Source: Ornithodoros turicata
Taxonomy: Eukaryota; Arthropoda; Arachnida; Ixodida; Argasidae
Assembly: GCF_037126465.1 (NCBI RefSeq)
Contig: NC_088207.1
Span: forward strand, 41,972,143 to 42,036,142
DNA length: 64,000 nt
Direction of reading: 5' to 3'
The translations under genes were made by a program, and so were the position numbers. Of the stretch, positions 1 through 10,178 are shown one piece after another. The notes under the pieces were generated by a model that was not told where the DNA came from, made no database searches, and saw only the letters and a list, made by a program, of their open reading frames with translations. Within the stretch, counting starts at the first letter, position 1. Every line of letters starts with the position of its first letter.

Positions 1-137
1 ACTGAAGAAAGCTGCACGACGATATCGATCCAGGTAATCGAATAGCTGTAGGCGTCAAGTGAGCTAGATGTGTTCATCTAGATCTTAAGTTGTATTGCCC
101 AAAACAGCAGTGGAGGTGGAGCATAGCCCTTCTATGC

Positions 138-337
138 CAGAGCAGCAGAGAATCTTGGCCCAATATTGGCTAGATATTGGTGAAACTGGACCAACAATGC
201 GCCTAGTTTCCCAATATTCCCCCAATAGTGGCTTCATACTGGGTATATTGGCCCAATATACCTAATATTCTGCCCATATTGGTTTGTGCCAATATTGGAC
301 CGATGTTGGGCTAATATTGGTGTGCTGCTTGTGTGGT
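138..337. repeat. Short repeat S built of CCAATATTGG half-sites
   Basis: About 200 bases in which variants of GGCCCAATATTGG recur on both strands. The right end reads GTGCTGCTTGTGTGG; its complement contains CAAGCAGCACA, also the end of repeat R at 26197. The left end (AGAGCAGCAGAG) is a weaker inverted match. No ORF. It looks like a short non-autonomous DNA element; class unknown. Confidence 0.45.
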
Positions 338-1204
338 GACAATAATACACTCGAAAACTCGAGCATTAAGTATAATGGCCGATATTACCATGGTCATGTA
401 TCTCACTTTCTTCATAATTTTAGTTTTTATTATTCCTAGACGCACACTCAGATATAGGAAAGATAATCATGTGGGCGATAAGACCGACATGAAAGAGAAT
501 CTCTGTCCTATTGCCGTCTGATGGACTGGTAAGATGGCTACGATTAGATCACACAACGGGAGTACAGTTCGCGAAAATCTGTGGCAGCAGCAAAATTACG
601 TCCTTGTTGCAACACATCTTTCAAGGACGCGCGGGTAATTGTGTCAGTAATTGTAAACATTTAATTGCAATTCCTCTTAAAGCTGTTTATCTGCAATATA
701 TCTGTTCTGGCGTGATACAAAGTCGTTGTGAAAATACTCCGAAGCAGTAACGGTGCAACAAAGACTGCAACCCCGAAATGTTTCGTGCGGCGTGGCTCCC
801 CTTGCACTGACGGGGACTGTCGTTCGCTTTCCAGCAATGCGGAGCCGCCATCTAGGGGACAGAGGCGAAAGTGGGAAGATTCAACTTTCGCGGGAAAGCT
901 TCGGGTCTGACGCACAGAGCATGCAGCACAACCTTTCGACGTGCCGTCACACTGTTAGGCGAGAAGGTCAAGTCGTGGTCCACCCTCTGTACTGCATTCT
1001 GCTTTCCTCAGACAGGTCGTGCTGGACAGTACAAGCACATGTCAAAGACAATGACCCCCATTAGGAAACGTGACCCCACAGAGCTCGAGGCACGCCTTTT
1101 TTCCGTAATCCATCTCATCCTTCTTTTACCGTTTGTTAATTTATCCTTTATTTCCTAATTCTTTTCTTTTCCCTGTAATTATTTTATTCTTCTTCTATTT
1201 ATTT
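338..1204. other. No recognised feature
   Basis: Several overlapping 60-100 codon frames occur on both strands at 660-1160, but none resembles a known family, has splice-site support or differs from the others. The segment ends in a T-rich run leading into a SINE fragment. Confidence 0.4.
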
Positions 1205-1312
1205 ATTTTTCATTTTTTTTTTTGCAGAATAGCAAGCCGACGTCCCGTTTGGCTGACCTTTCCTCCCATTTTTTTTCCTTTGTTCTAAATATATCCCCCC
1301 AATAGGAAAGCC
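1205..1312 (+). mobile_element. SINE body fragment
   Basis: Contains the body motif (A/G)AATAGCAAGCC, a 'GGCTGACCTTTCC' segment, a T/C-rich stretch and TATATCCCCCC. The same ordered motifs occur in the fuller SINE copy at 1415-1790 (opposite strand) and in fragments at 25733 and 43622. The tRNA-like head is absent, so it cannot be transcribed from its own promoter. Confidence 0.6.
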
Positions 1313-1414
1313 TCGGAAAATGACATATATATTATCATTAGGCATCTTATATGCACAAATATTTAGTTTATGCTATTAAAATTCGTCATCCCTGGCAAAA
1401 GTCTCCAATATTTT

Positions 1415-1790
1415 GATTCCGTGTTAGCCCCGCGAAGCAACTATGTCTATGAGCAGCGTACAGACATGGACAGATGGAGATAGAACAGCAGGAAGGAGTG
1501 GGGGGACAGAGGGGGTGGGGGTATATGTTTATCAAGAAAAAAGAAAGGAAAGGTTAGCCAGGCAAAGAGCAGGCTTGCTATTCCGGGGAAAAGGGGAAGG
1601 GGAAATAGTATGCGTCCTAGGCGGACTTCGGGAGAAAGCTGTGCCGACATTCGTCTGGAAAGTCTGCCGGAAAACCCAGGGAAAATCTCAGACAGCACAG
1701 TCGCTGGTAGGATTTGAACCCACTCCCTTACAGTCCTCAGCACGACCTTGCCTACCATCAACGCCCACTCGGCCATGCCGCTGGTTCAGC
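1415..1790 (-). mobile_element. tRNA-derived SINE, near full length
   Basis: Read on the minus strand, a tRNA-like head carries a perfect RNA polymerase III A box (TGGCCGAGTGG, complement of 1765-1775) and a B box (GGTTCAAATCC, complement of 1710-1720). The body follows (CCTGGGTTTTCC, GGAATAGCAAGCC, CCTGGCTAACCTTTCC), then CCACTCCTTCCTGCTG and a tail with GCTAACACGGAAT. The A-box form is typical of Leu/Ser-type tRNA heads. Organisation agrees with tRNA-derived SINEs described from ticks (Ruka-type), but identity with Ruka needs an alignment. The long plus-strand frame across it is an antisense artefact. Confidence 0.75.
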
Positions 1791-2700
1791 CTCCAATATA
1801 ACGTTAGCTGTCGGGATATGGGCGGTGGTGGCATGGCGTCATTATTACAGAGCTGCTTGACGAAATACGAGCACACGACCACAATGTCGGGTCCAGCAAG
1901 CGCCACCTCGATACAGAAGGCCTGCTTATTGTCTCCTCTCCCTCCTTCGCTACGTGGACGTATAAAGTCAGAATTCGTCTACTACTGCGAGTCGCCGTTC
2001 TCCGAATTCAAGAACTTGGAAATGATTGCAGCTAACTTGGAACCTGTAGACATGGATCTTTAGACGAGAAAGTGCAACACGCTTTCCAGAAAATCAGCCT
2101 TGAGACAGATATGAGATCGTTTTGCGCTTTATTTTAAAGTTTTCCCATTTAGTACGCGGGGACCTTTCATCATTACTCGCAGACGACGGTGGTTCGTCTC
2201 CATGGCTACGATCACTGAAAGCTCGTTCGTGATTGGCTACCGTCGTTGAAAACACGGTCCTGATTGGCTGACTCTTAGTTGTTACGTCACGTCGACGAGT
2301 AAACAGGCTTTCTCTATCTAGGTGGTGTTGGTCCAGCACCAACGTTAGGGGAGCGAGAGAATCGAATATTCCTATTCTCAGAGTCACGTGACCTCTTCCG
2401 TGGCCCCTACCCGTGAGTGGTGGACACGTAACACACGATGTCACCCTAACACTAATGTCAGTTCCATCAGTATGCTGATAGAATGCAGCATCCAGTATGC
2501 AGATCTTCAACGCGTCTATTAAGTCATTTGATGTACACGTTGATTTGCAAGTCGACATCGATGTAAAGAACGTCTGTCACATCCATCCAGTATAATATAT
2601 CCTTAGAGTGAAATGTCATGACCACATTAAGTAACCACCCTTAGCCGTATTCCCGATAGAACTCGATCATGTGGCGACAATAAACGAACAAAAACACAAA
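1791..2700. other. No gene recognised; shares a low-copy motif
   Basis: A 154-codon minus frame (2094-2558) has no recognisable domain. Two short blocks, CGTGATTGGCT near 2228 and CTAGGTGGTGTTG near 2318, recur in the same order near 5300 and partly near 44560. They may be an old dispersed repeat. Confidence 0.35.
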
Positions 2701-2940
2701 TAGACGAGTTCAGAAAATCCCAGTGCCCTTTGCGCACGCATTGCATCCTGGGCGCTTGCTGAGCGGGGGAACGAAGAATAATCCTTCACATTTCGCTTTC
2801 GCTGACCTTCACACGTCGTGGACAATGGACCGGTAGGGAAGAAATCGGAACAGTTTGGAGGCCACCCGATTCTTTCGTATTAGTAAACTCCCACAGTTCA
2901 AAGCGACGCTAAGCACTCTGGGATTTTCTGAACTCGTCTA
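2701..2940. repeat. MITE family G, copy 1
   Basis: Begins TAGACGAGTTCAGAAAATCC and ends with its inverted complement (GGATTTTCTGAACTCGTCTA), giving about 24-bp terminal inverted repeats with CCCAG next to them. It includes the family core TTTCGCTTTCGCTGACCTT, inverted relative to the copies at 5561, 59757 and 60783. No coding capacity. Flanking bases fit a TA target. Confidence 0.7.
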
Positions 2941-3021
2941 TTCACAGGACCAGTCGCAACTATCAACCGTTTACACTACTCCGTTCACTATCAACCATGT
3001 ATTATACTAGCACAAGAACAA

Positions 3022-3329
3022 ATAGGCCTCCCCCTGTTTGTCAACAAATGACGTCATAGTGTTCGACAGCGCCACCAATTTGGTAGACTTGAACTACGCT
3101 CGAAGCTAAGGGCGAACAAGGTCGCGCCCTAAAGCCACGATCTTGAGGGGATTACGATGGTCCCTGAATGGGACGCGACCTTCGGTCCTACTTTTCCTAC
3201 TACTACTGTTCTACTTCGGAGGCAGCGAACAAGTGCCCATTTGTGGAACCCAGCCCTCCCCTTCAGATTTGTTTCGGTTTCAGCCTGTCTACTAACGTCA
3301 TGATGACGTTTCTCGGGTAGAGGTCTATT
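3022..3329 (+). repeat. MITE family H, copy 1
   Basis: A 308-bp repeat whose second copy lies in the same orientation at 34444-34734. Shared blocks include GTGTTCGACAGCGCCACCAA, GAGGGGATTACGATGG, GGGACGCGACCTTCGGTCC and AACGTCATGATGACGTTTCT. The ends are short inverted repeats (ATAGGCCTC and GAGGTCTAT). The 88-codon minus frame inside it is incidental. Non-autonomous DNA transposon is the likeliest class. Confidence 0.65.
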
Positions 3330-4436
3330 AAGACCGCTAACAACAATCTTTAAACAACGTGCCACAAAAAGCACAGCACAGCACATTGACCCCATGACAG
3401 TATTGGACGAGAAGCAGGTTCAGTTGATCAACAGTGTTATGTGGTTAGGGTAACCGGTTTGTGTGTGGGAGGGGGCGAGAACTGTCCCTTGGTATGTTTT
3501 GAGGATTGCTCCTAGCAAGCTTCATTTGTTGCTGTGCCAGTTTAATAAGCGGTTGATACATACTTTCGAATGGTCCGGCGAATTGGTGTTTTGTTTGTTT
3601 GTTGTCGAATGTGATGGAGTTGGCCTACCCAATTATTACCTCACTGGGATAACATAACTGTTCTGAAGTAGTGAATGATCCCTCCACCAATTTTTCGTTT
3701 TTGGCTACAGCTGGCCATAGGACAAATTCCGTACGTTCTTGCGCAACACAACACAGTCAACAATACAAGAACAATAATGGCAGCTGATCTGTAGCCAGCG
3801 TAAGAAGTGTTTCATTTTGGACAGCGCTCTAGAAAAGAGTAAGAGAGAGACAGAAGTCACTTGGTGACGCTACAGGACACGATCAACGCCACCTATACAG
3901 AAAGCCCGCTTAAGGCGGACTCATGCGGTCCAGTTACCGTTTGCTTCCGGAGAGAGTTCGCTGCACCGTTTCAAATTTGTTTTCGTCGCTTTGCTTTCCT
4001 GCCGCGAAGGAATTAATGTAATCGGCGCCAGCATGTAGAACATGCTAGCAAACGACAAACTCATTATTTTCCTTCGCAGGGATCTGGAAAACTGCAGTAA
4101 GCTTGTCAAATTTGTTGATTGCAATCAATTCCCCGACTGTTACTGTAGGGAATTACATCACTTTGGCCCAAATGTCGCGGGCGGGCGTGCTCAGAGAAGC
4201 GATTTGGGTGCATCTCCCATAGACTCCCATGCACTGAAAATTTGACAAACTTTAATTCGCAAAAAAAAAAAGAGACACACAGTGGATCGCGTCAGGCCGT
4301 CAAAAATATGTCATTCCCTAGACAAACTCCGGGGGATCACGCCTGTACCTGTTTCGTGTCGAAATTTAGCTAGGTTTACGAGAACCTGCGAACAAAAATT
4401 CCCCATCGACTTTCTTGAAAAGTGAGCCCGCCTTAA
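3330..4436. other. No recognised feature
   Basis: Short frames only. A loose inverted pair (GGCTACAGCTG near 3702 and CAGCTGATCTGTAGCC near 3781) could be a decayed foldback. Poly-A run at 4261-4271. Confidence 0.35.
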
Positions 4437-4552
4437 CGCCTCAATTGAAAGATGGCAGTTTAGGAAAAGGCACCAGCAGTGAGATTCGAACCCACAACCT
4501 CTCATTGACAGTCAAAGATGCTACCAATTACACCATGCTAACTACCCTCTCT
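4437..4552 (-). mobile_element. tRNA-Asp-like SINE head or tRNA relic
   Basis: On the minus strand: a D-arm-like segment (GTTAGCATGGTGTAATTGG), an anticodon-loop-like CTGTCAA (GTC, Asp), and a T arm GTGGG-TTCGAAT-CTCAC whose stem pairs, with B box GGTTCGAATCT (complement of 4482-4492). There is no acceptor stem: the bases before the D arm do not pair with TGCTGGT after the T arm. It is therefore a tRNA-derived repeat rather than a working tRNA gene. It is a different SINE family from the one at 1415. Confidence 0.55.
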
Positions 4553-4784
4553 TCAACGTACCAAGACACGCTATAGGGAACACGGGGACACGCGCTCACC
4601 ATCAACACATTCTCTCTTACATTGTTGCCAGTGACTCCCACATTCACGCAGACGAACACACTCTCGGCGGGCGGCGTTGTGAGACTTGTGTTGTATTTCT
4701 CCATCCATGTTTAATTGTCTCATCTACTACGCTGCCTAATGCCTCATCTCACTCCTTCGCACGTAGACATGTGCAGTGAGCCAA

Positions 4785-5180
4785 GGGGGGGGGGGGGGGG
4801 TGATGGCAGGATAGGCTCGCCGTTGCTGGCCACACAGAAGTGGGCGTCGTCACGACTATAGCCAAAAAAAGAAAAGGAAAACGCATAGCAAAACAAAACA
4901 CAAAGGAAGGACGGACGGATGGAGGAGAGAGGAGGTTGAAGGATGGGGATGCGGTGAGGTGCACGAGTTCATCGGGGAGAGTAGAGTATTAGATGGGTCG
5001 ATCAGCAAGGCCTGTCTTCAGCAGGAAGAGAATGAGGTTTCTTGCTTTGGCGGAACGTTCGGCAGAAGAACCAGCGGGGTAGAGGATGTCTGCTAGCGAG
5101 CCCGAGGTGGAGCGAGGGAGATGTGTTTCGCGCGCAGAATGGTATGCTCGGCAGTCTCGCAGGATGTGTGCCAATCGCCG
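4785..5180 (-). mobile_element. I-type LINE, 3' end with UTR
   Basis: On the minus strand the frame ending at 4989 carries the last part of an I/R1-like LINE polyprotein: a 'HILRDCRAYHSARE' segment (the H-x4-C half of the C-terminal zinc knuckle), then 'SLADILYP' and 'LLKTGLADRP'. The upstream CxxC half is lost where a GCGGCGATTGG block is repeated (near 5160-5225). Downstream is the 3' UTR with TTTGGCTATAGTCGTGACG and GGCCAGCAACGGCGAGCC, then a 16-base C run (G16 at 4785-4800). The UTR recurs at 27354-27540. Badly 5'-truncated and dead. Confidence 0.7.
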
Positions 5181-5560
5181 CAGCCAGCCAAGATGCCAAC
5201 CAATCGCCGCAGACGGTTTTGAAACGCAGGCTCTCTGTGGCTGCCCATGCGGCTGGTGGCGGCTGGTCTCTATAGCTATGGCCGCTGAGAGGACGCTCGT
5301 GATTGGCTTTGTCTCTAGGTGGTGTTGACACGATGGGCGTGCAGAGCGGGTAGCTGACTCACGGTTGCTCGCTACGCTGCTCCTACCGTCATGTATCACG
5401 GCAGCATCAGAGCGTGCGGCGCCCCCAAGCTCCCTCTGCTTCGCACAGGGCTGAGTTTTGAGGTCGTTTCAAGGCAGTTTTCAAGGCCTATTCAACAGGA
5501 CAAATTGCCCTAACCCTTGAACGCACAGTGTGCCGGTGTGATGTGTTCCAATACCAGCAA
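5181..5560. other. No gene recognised
   Basis: Tail of overlapping frames from the LINE remnant. It contains the CGTGATTGGCT / CTAGGTGGTGTTG pair (5300-5325) shared with 2228-2330. Nothing else supportable. Confidence 0.35.
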
Positions 5561-5787
5561 TAGACGACTTCAGAAAATCCCAGAGAACTTAGGGTCCCTT
5601 TGAACTATGCGAACTTGCTGATAAACCAGGAGAAGGCGTCCAACATGTTTCAGTTCCTTCATCTCGACCAATTGTCGACGAGAAGTCAAGGTCAGCGAAA
5701 ACGAAACGTGAAGGACAATTTATTGCAGTAATCTCCCAGGATACAAACGCGTACGCATGGAGCACTGGGATTTTCGGAAATCATCTA
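5561..5787. repeat. MITE family G, copy 2
   Basis: Left end TAGACGACTTCAGAAAATCC, right end GGGATTTTCGGAAATCATCTA (imperfect inverted repeats). Internal blocks GTCAAGGTCAGCGAAA and AATCTCCCAGGAT match copies 3 and 4. Confidence 0.7.
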
Positions 5788-6929
5788 TTGCCAGTACTGT
5801 CTGCCGTCTTTCCTGGGATTTCCACCTACTATTTCGCCGCAGATACCGGTTAATCCTCTCCAGTGACTCTCCAGGGCGATCTCTCCCGGAAATGGGTACA
5901 CCACTAACGTGAGCCCTGGTTCGAATCATGTCGGAGATGATTTTAGTATGTTTGTTTAGCTGCCGTTTATCAGTATATGGTAGTTTACGTGCTTCTGATA
6001 ATATAACTGGAATAACCGTAAAGTCTGTTTCGTTTGTGGATATCTTTTGGACAGCTTGCAGTGTCTGCCATTTGTCATGCGATTGACATCTATGCTGGAA
6101 TCCGATAATTTGATAATTTTCCGCGCGCCTCGTTTTGGCCTTACGCGTTCTTCATTGCGTTACTTGGGAAACATTGTTTCTTGCCATGCCGTATATTTCC
6201 GCCATACGTTCCAGACGACAGGCAGAACGGTAACCTGGTGGCGCTAAAGTAATACTTAGGATGCTGCGGAGGTCCCAATAGCATTATGATGGGCGTGTGC
6301 CTTTGATTGGAATAGCCCAATGCCTGGCCTTGTTACATAAATCCTTCTCAGCCTCGCCCCTTTTTATGGCGCTCGCTCAAACGCCGACTTCTATTAGGCA
6401 AATATATAAGTACCTGACATTTACTTGCCTTTATGGATGCTTGTGATTATCCACAACGTCTCATTTACAACGTACGAAGTTGTAAATTAGACGTCTATGG
6501 CCCGGGATCGCCTGAAATACGAGGTATCGCAGTTTCCAGTGAACATCACTGACTGTTATATGTCGCTTCCGAGACCCCTGCCGATTTGCATAGCGGTTGG
6601 CCAACATTACCGAATTTGAGCCCTCCTGCTTCCACTCTTCTTTCTTTCGCCTAAGCTAGACTGAACTGAATTTTAGCAGTCTGGCTGCACTGAGCTTGTT
6701 TTTAGCGGAGAATGCTCTAGAGATTCTCTTCTCGGCGAGTTTCGTCTAAGAGAGAATGTCGGTGCCGCAGGGTTTTACAGACTAGAACGCAAACATGGCA
6801 CAACAAATCGGCCGCTGTGACCTCACGCGAACGCTAGGAATAATTAAAAACATGCGAGGGAGTTATTCCAGGTTCTCCCAGTCTCCCAGTGACCAACAAA
6901 TAGGTCTGATTCACGTAATGGCCTACATC
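5788..6929. other. No recognised feature (probable intron sequence of the PET gene)
   Basis: No frame with family resemblance. If the PET-LIM gene extends left of the window, this is intron. A GGTTCGAATC at 5922 resembles a B box but has no A box or tRNA fold. Confidence 0.35.
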
Positions 6930-8190
6930 AAGCACCACCTGTGGCGCCACCAAGCGTGCGACGTGTGGGTCTCTCGTTAAAGGGACGGTCTCGTACAGCC
7001 GGGGCGATTCCGAAACTTAGCCAAAACTCTCTTCACTAGTACTGTACACATACAACTGTCAAAGTTGCATTCAGAATAACTAAGTCGTTTTCGAGGAATT
7101 TGTCGCAACGCGCCGTAGTAGCAGACGACGAAACCTGCGTTCACACTCATGCAACGTCATGCATGACGTCGGCCTGCGGGTACGTCGCCGTTGTCATAGC
7201 AATTGGAACCTGCAGAAGGAACTTGGGTTGAGTTATCCCCTTTGCTGTCGAAATGGGGACACTTAGACATATATCTCTGCCAGCGGAGAATGTAACCCGT
7301 GCATTGACTGTGGGGTCTCCGACAATGTGGCGCATAATCGGATACGTGGAAGCTAAGTCATGTGTTTTCTTTCCGCGAGTATTTAATGCGCTTTTTTAAA
7401 TAAACAGGCACTCCTTCTCCATGTACGTCGTAAGCCACACTTCATTTCGAAACATGATCAGTGTATTACGGGGAGTGTAATGGAAGCGCGCGTAATATAT
7501 TTTTAGTAGACGCTATAATGCGACCGCGTGCGCCGATGGCCGGCGACTTCAGATTTGTGATTTTGGGTAGGGTTGTTCTGCGACTTTGAACTTGTCTTTG
7601 AGGATGAATATAGTTGTTCTAAACCACCATGTTGGCCACTTTTTAGAATGTGCGTTTTTCGCCTGAGAACTGAAAGAAAATGTACGAGAGTTGCCGCGGT
7701 CCCCAGTCACTTCTGAAAGTCGTCTGCTCACGCCGGTGCACTGGCGGGCGCTGAAACAGACGATTTCTGTATCCTATCACGGACTTTCCCGCAGGGCGAC
7801 ATGGCCGTTTTTATTGTTGCCAACAGAGATCGCGGCATGCTCTGCAATCTTTATCAATTTAATTCCGTTATTTAATAACCGTGACGTGCTTTGTCGGGTA
7901 AATTTGCAGCATTCCATTTTCACCAAAGGGCAATCGAATGGTACACTTTATGAGAGGGGCAGGGGGTACGAGACCGTCCCTTTAAAGAGCATTGAATCCA
8001 ATGCACCCTGAGAGGTTGTCACGTTACACGCTTGATGGCACCACGTGCATGTTCAATTGAAACCAATGACCATTTATGCACGTAGCGCCATCAAGCGTGT
8101 GACATGTGGACTTCTGAAACAGAATTGAATCTAATGCTCCCTGACAGGTTGTCACGTTACAATCTTGATGGCGCCACGTGCATGTTCAAT
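6930..8190. repeat. Repeat J: alternating palindromic arms, interrupted by K
   Basis: Arms of the form GCACGTGGCGCCATCAAGCG alternate in orientation: near 6940-6962, 8018-8048 (inverted), 8078-8103, and 8149-8181 (inverted). The spacer after 8103 (GAATCTAATGCTCCCTGACAGG) matches the sequence right of K (GAATCCAATGCACCCTGAGAGG). This shows that element K was inserted inside one J unit. Confidence 0.65.
6981..7981. mobile_element. TTAA-flanked non-autonomous DNA element K
   Basis: 1001 bp bounded by inverted repeats AGGGACGGTCTCGTAC (left) and GTACGAGACCGTCCCT (right), each followed outward by TTAA (6977-6980 and 7982-7985). TTAA duplication is the hallmark of piggyBac-type transposition. No transposase: frames of about 60-106 codons have no family resemblance. 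The host J unit supplies an empty-site comparison. Confidence 0.7.
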
Positions 8191-8331
8191 AGTTAATGGT
8201 TTCAATGATCATTGAACACTGTCCGTGTGACAGGGTAAAACTCTACCAATGCCATTAAGCATCACTTTGCTTTATATGTACTGTGGACCTTTCGATGTGT
8301 ACGTGTGTAACTGTGTACGCGTCGTACTAAC

Positions 8332-8565
8332 CAGCGTGGCATCAAGGGCATCCCTGACGTAGCCAATATCGAGGGCTATTTCGTTCCTTATGTTGACGAA
8401 GTCTTCGAATGCGCGGTGGTACTCCTGTTCGAGGAACTTGCAATAGGCGAGGGCCAAGTCCTGCTTGGGCAGTTGAACGATGAGCTGTTTGTCCCTGTAC
8501 TTTTCTCCTGGCGTACCCAGCCTTGGGACTTTGTGATTGGGTAGTTGTGCGAAGTACTCTTCAAT
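8332..8565 (-). CDS. PET-LIM protein (limpet/testin type), PET-domain exon
   Basis: This 234-nt exon encodes 78 codons in phase 0. It is preceded on the minus strand by a branch/acceptor sequence ending TTTGCAG and followed by donor GTTAGT. The peptide is the body of a PET domain: 'EEYFAQLPNHKVPRLGTPGE', 'KYRDKQLIVQLPKQDLALAY', then a helical stretch ending 'RNEIALDIGYV'. The spacing of the LP..KVP, GEKYR and QLP..D motifs is that of PET domains. The 'NEIALDIGYV' ending and lack of the prickle-type 'LFSxQRKRE' point to limpet/testin rather than prickle. PET domains sit N-terminal to LIM domains in cytoskeletal and adhesion-associated or nuclear scaffold proteins and mediate protein contacts. 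The LIM exons expected next are not found in the leftmost 8.3 kb, so the next intron probably runs off the window. Confidence 0.88.
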
Positions 8566-10003
8566 CTGCAAATCGAGATCGAATAGGAAATATGACCGAG
8601 GTATTGCACGAACAAATACTGTTTGTTATAGAAGCGTTGTACGGTTTGGTTACGGCACCAGTGCACTGCTAAGTGTTTAGTGCTAAGACATACCAAGCGT
8701 CATGGAGAAGCTGGTCGCACCAACGCGACGGACGTCTCCGTTTTTTCTTTTCTTTTTTTTTTTCTGTACCCATCTATCCATCTGGCACTAGGGACCCTCA
8801 ATAAGGCCACATCCATAAGAGACATATCCACTAGACACTCACATTTGACACGTGGCTGCATAGCCAATGGCCAACACACTTGCATTTATTTGCTTGCAGA
8901 ACAAGATGTATCTAATGTATACAACCACTTAATAAATAAATATTTCCCTCCATCTCTTGCACACCCTATTGCACCTGCAATCCTCCACCGCACACCAATA
9001 CCGCTTCAAACAACACCATCCCACGAAAAAGAAATATCTCTCGCAACACCAAAGGACCTAATGAAGGCCTTCACGAGAACGACGACGCTTATGTCAGACA
9101 TGGTTGCTATGTCGTATACCTTGTGCAGCCATTGGCCGAAAAAGAATTGTGTTAGGAGAAATGTATCCCTATAGCAAATAAACGGCCGGTCGCTCGGCCG
9201 TTCTGAGAATAGACGTTTATGAGGCCGTGGACGCTCGATAGACGGAAGGGTCACAAAGCGAGCGGGAGGAATGTGCCCAGGAACGATATCTCTCCAAAGG
9301 TTTTGTGTCACGGGGTAAAGCCAGAAGAAGTGAGGACCCTAATAGATTGATAATAAGCACGTATCATTCAGATAAATGATTTGAGACGCACACTCTCAAA
9401 AATGAACTTCACCGCATAGCACGCTCCTAGCCAACCATCCTCTCGAATGAAACCGTTATCTGCCCTGATTTGTTGAAAACGGGAGGCGTACGCCTTTTTT
9501 TGTGACACTTATGCTGTTCATAATTGTCACAAAAAAGGCGCCCGCCCACCGTTTTCAACAAATCAGAGCAGATAACGACATCATTACAGATGTTGGTTGG
9601 CTAGGAGCGTGCCATGAGGTGAAGTTCATTATTAAGAGTGCAGGTGTAATGCCATGATTTTTTGAGAATATTTAGTGCTGAATGTCGTGACACCCATGTA
9701 CCATTCCGTGCGAATTGGCTATTACTCTAAGGCATAAGTGTGCCAAAATTGTGATTGACTGACTTTGACTGAAGATGTGAGTCCCAACAAAGTCGGGAGA
9801 GACTACTCCAGACATGTAAAAAGAAGAGAAACCAAATACGACCCAAAGATATCCAAGAGATCTAACAAAAACAAGGATGGTCCAATTAATGAATGAGTCC
9901 AGTTAATCAGACAATAGTTCAAAAGTACGTAGAACAAATACACCAATGGCCCTCAACGCAGCAAACGTAGCAACAAAGTGTGTTGCATGTTCTTTGCACG
10001 TAC
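8566..10003 (-). other. Intron of the PET-LIM gene
   Basis: 1438-bp intron with donor GTACGT (complement of 9998-10003) and acceptor TTGCAG (8566-8571). It carries palindromic MITE A1 (9391-9640) and otherwise only short chance frames, including a 164-codon plus frame at 8680 with no family resemblance. Confidence 0.8.
9391..9640. repeat. Palindromic MITE, subfamily A, copy 1
   Basis: 250-bp foldback. Left arm begins CACTCTCAAAAATGAAC, then the clan end AACTTCACCGCATAGCACGC, a GATTTGTTGAAAACGGG block, GGAGGCGTACGCC and a T run. The right arm is its inverted copy, slightly decayed (GCGCCCGCCCACC in place of the GGCGTACGCC stem). The loop carries ACTTATGCTGTTCATAAT. It lies in an intron of the PET-LIM gene. 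No ORF. Confidence 0.85.
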
Positions 10004-10178
10004 TTTGGAGCTGGACAGGCCTGGTGGTACCCAGGAGTACCCTTCTCGTAACGTCTTCTCCTTCGAAATGTGTTTGGAAGGGTCGCACTTGATGCCGATG
10101 CGGTCCCGAACGTTAACGAACTCTTCGTGGTACACATCGTGGGACTCTCGGGGGCACTTGCAGTTATTGCACACTTTC
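10004..10178 (-). CDS. PET-LIM protein (limpet/testin type), cysteine-rich exon before PET
   Basis: This 175-nt exon follows a strong acceptor (TTTTCTTTTCAG) and ends at donor GTACGT. It supplies the last base of a split codon plus 58 codons: 'KVCNNCKCPRESHDVYHEEF', a middle part, then 'KEKTLREGYSWVPPGLSSSK', and joins phase 0 to the PET exon at 8565. The C-x2-C-x-C pattern is the second half of the N-terminal cysteine-rich motif that precedes PET in testin and limpet proteins. 'YSWVPPGL' is the conserved start of the PET domain. The first base (phase 2 entry) predicts an upstream exon ending in two bases of an Arg-like codon. I could not find that exon, so it may lie anywhere to the right. 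Confidence 0.88.

Noticed and set aside
1443..2063. 206-codon plus-strand frame
   Set aside because: It is antisense to the tRNA-derived SINE at 1415-1790 and runs on into unrelated sequence; composition follows the SINE.
4470..4552. tRNA-Asp gene
   Set aside because: D, anticodon and T arms are visible but no acceptor stem forms, so it is a tRNA-derived repeat.
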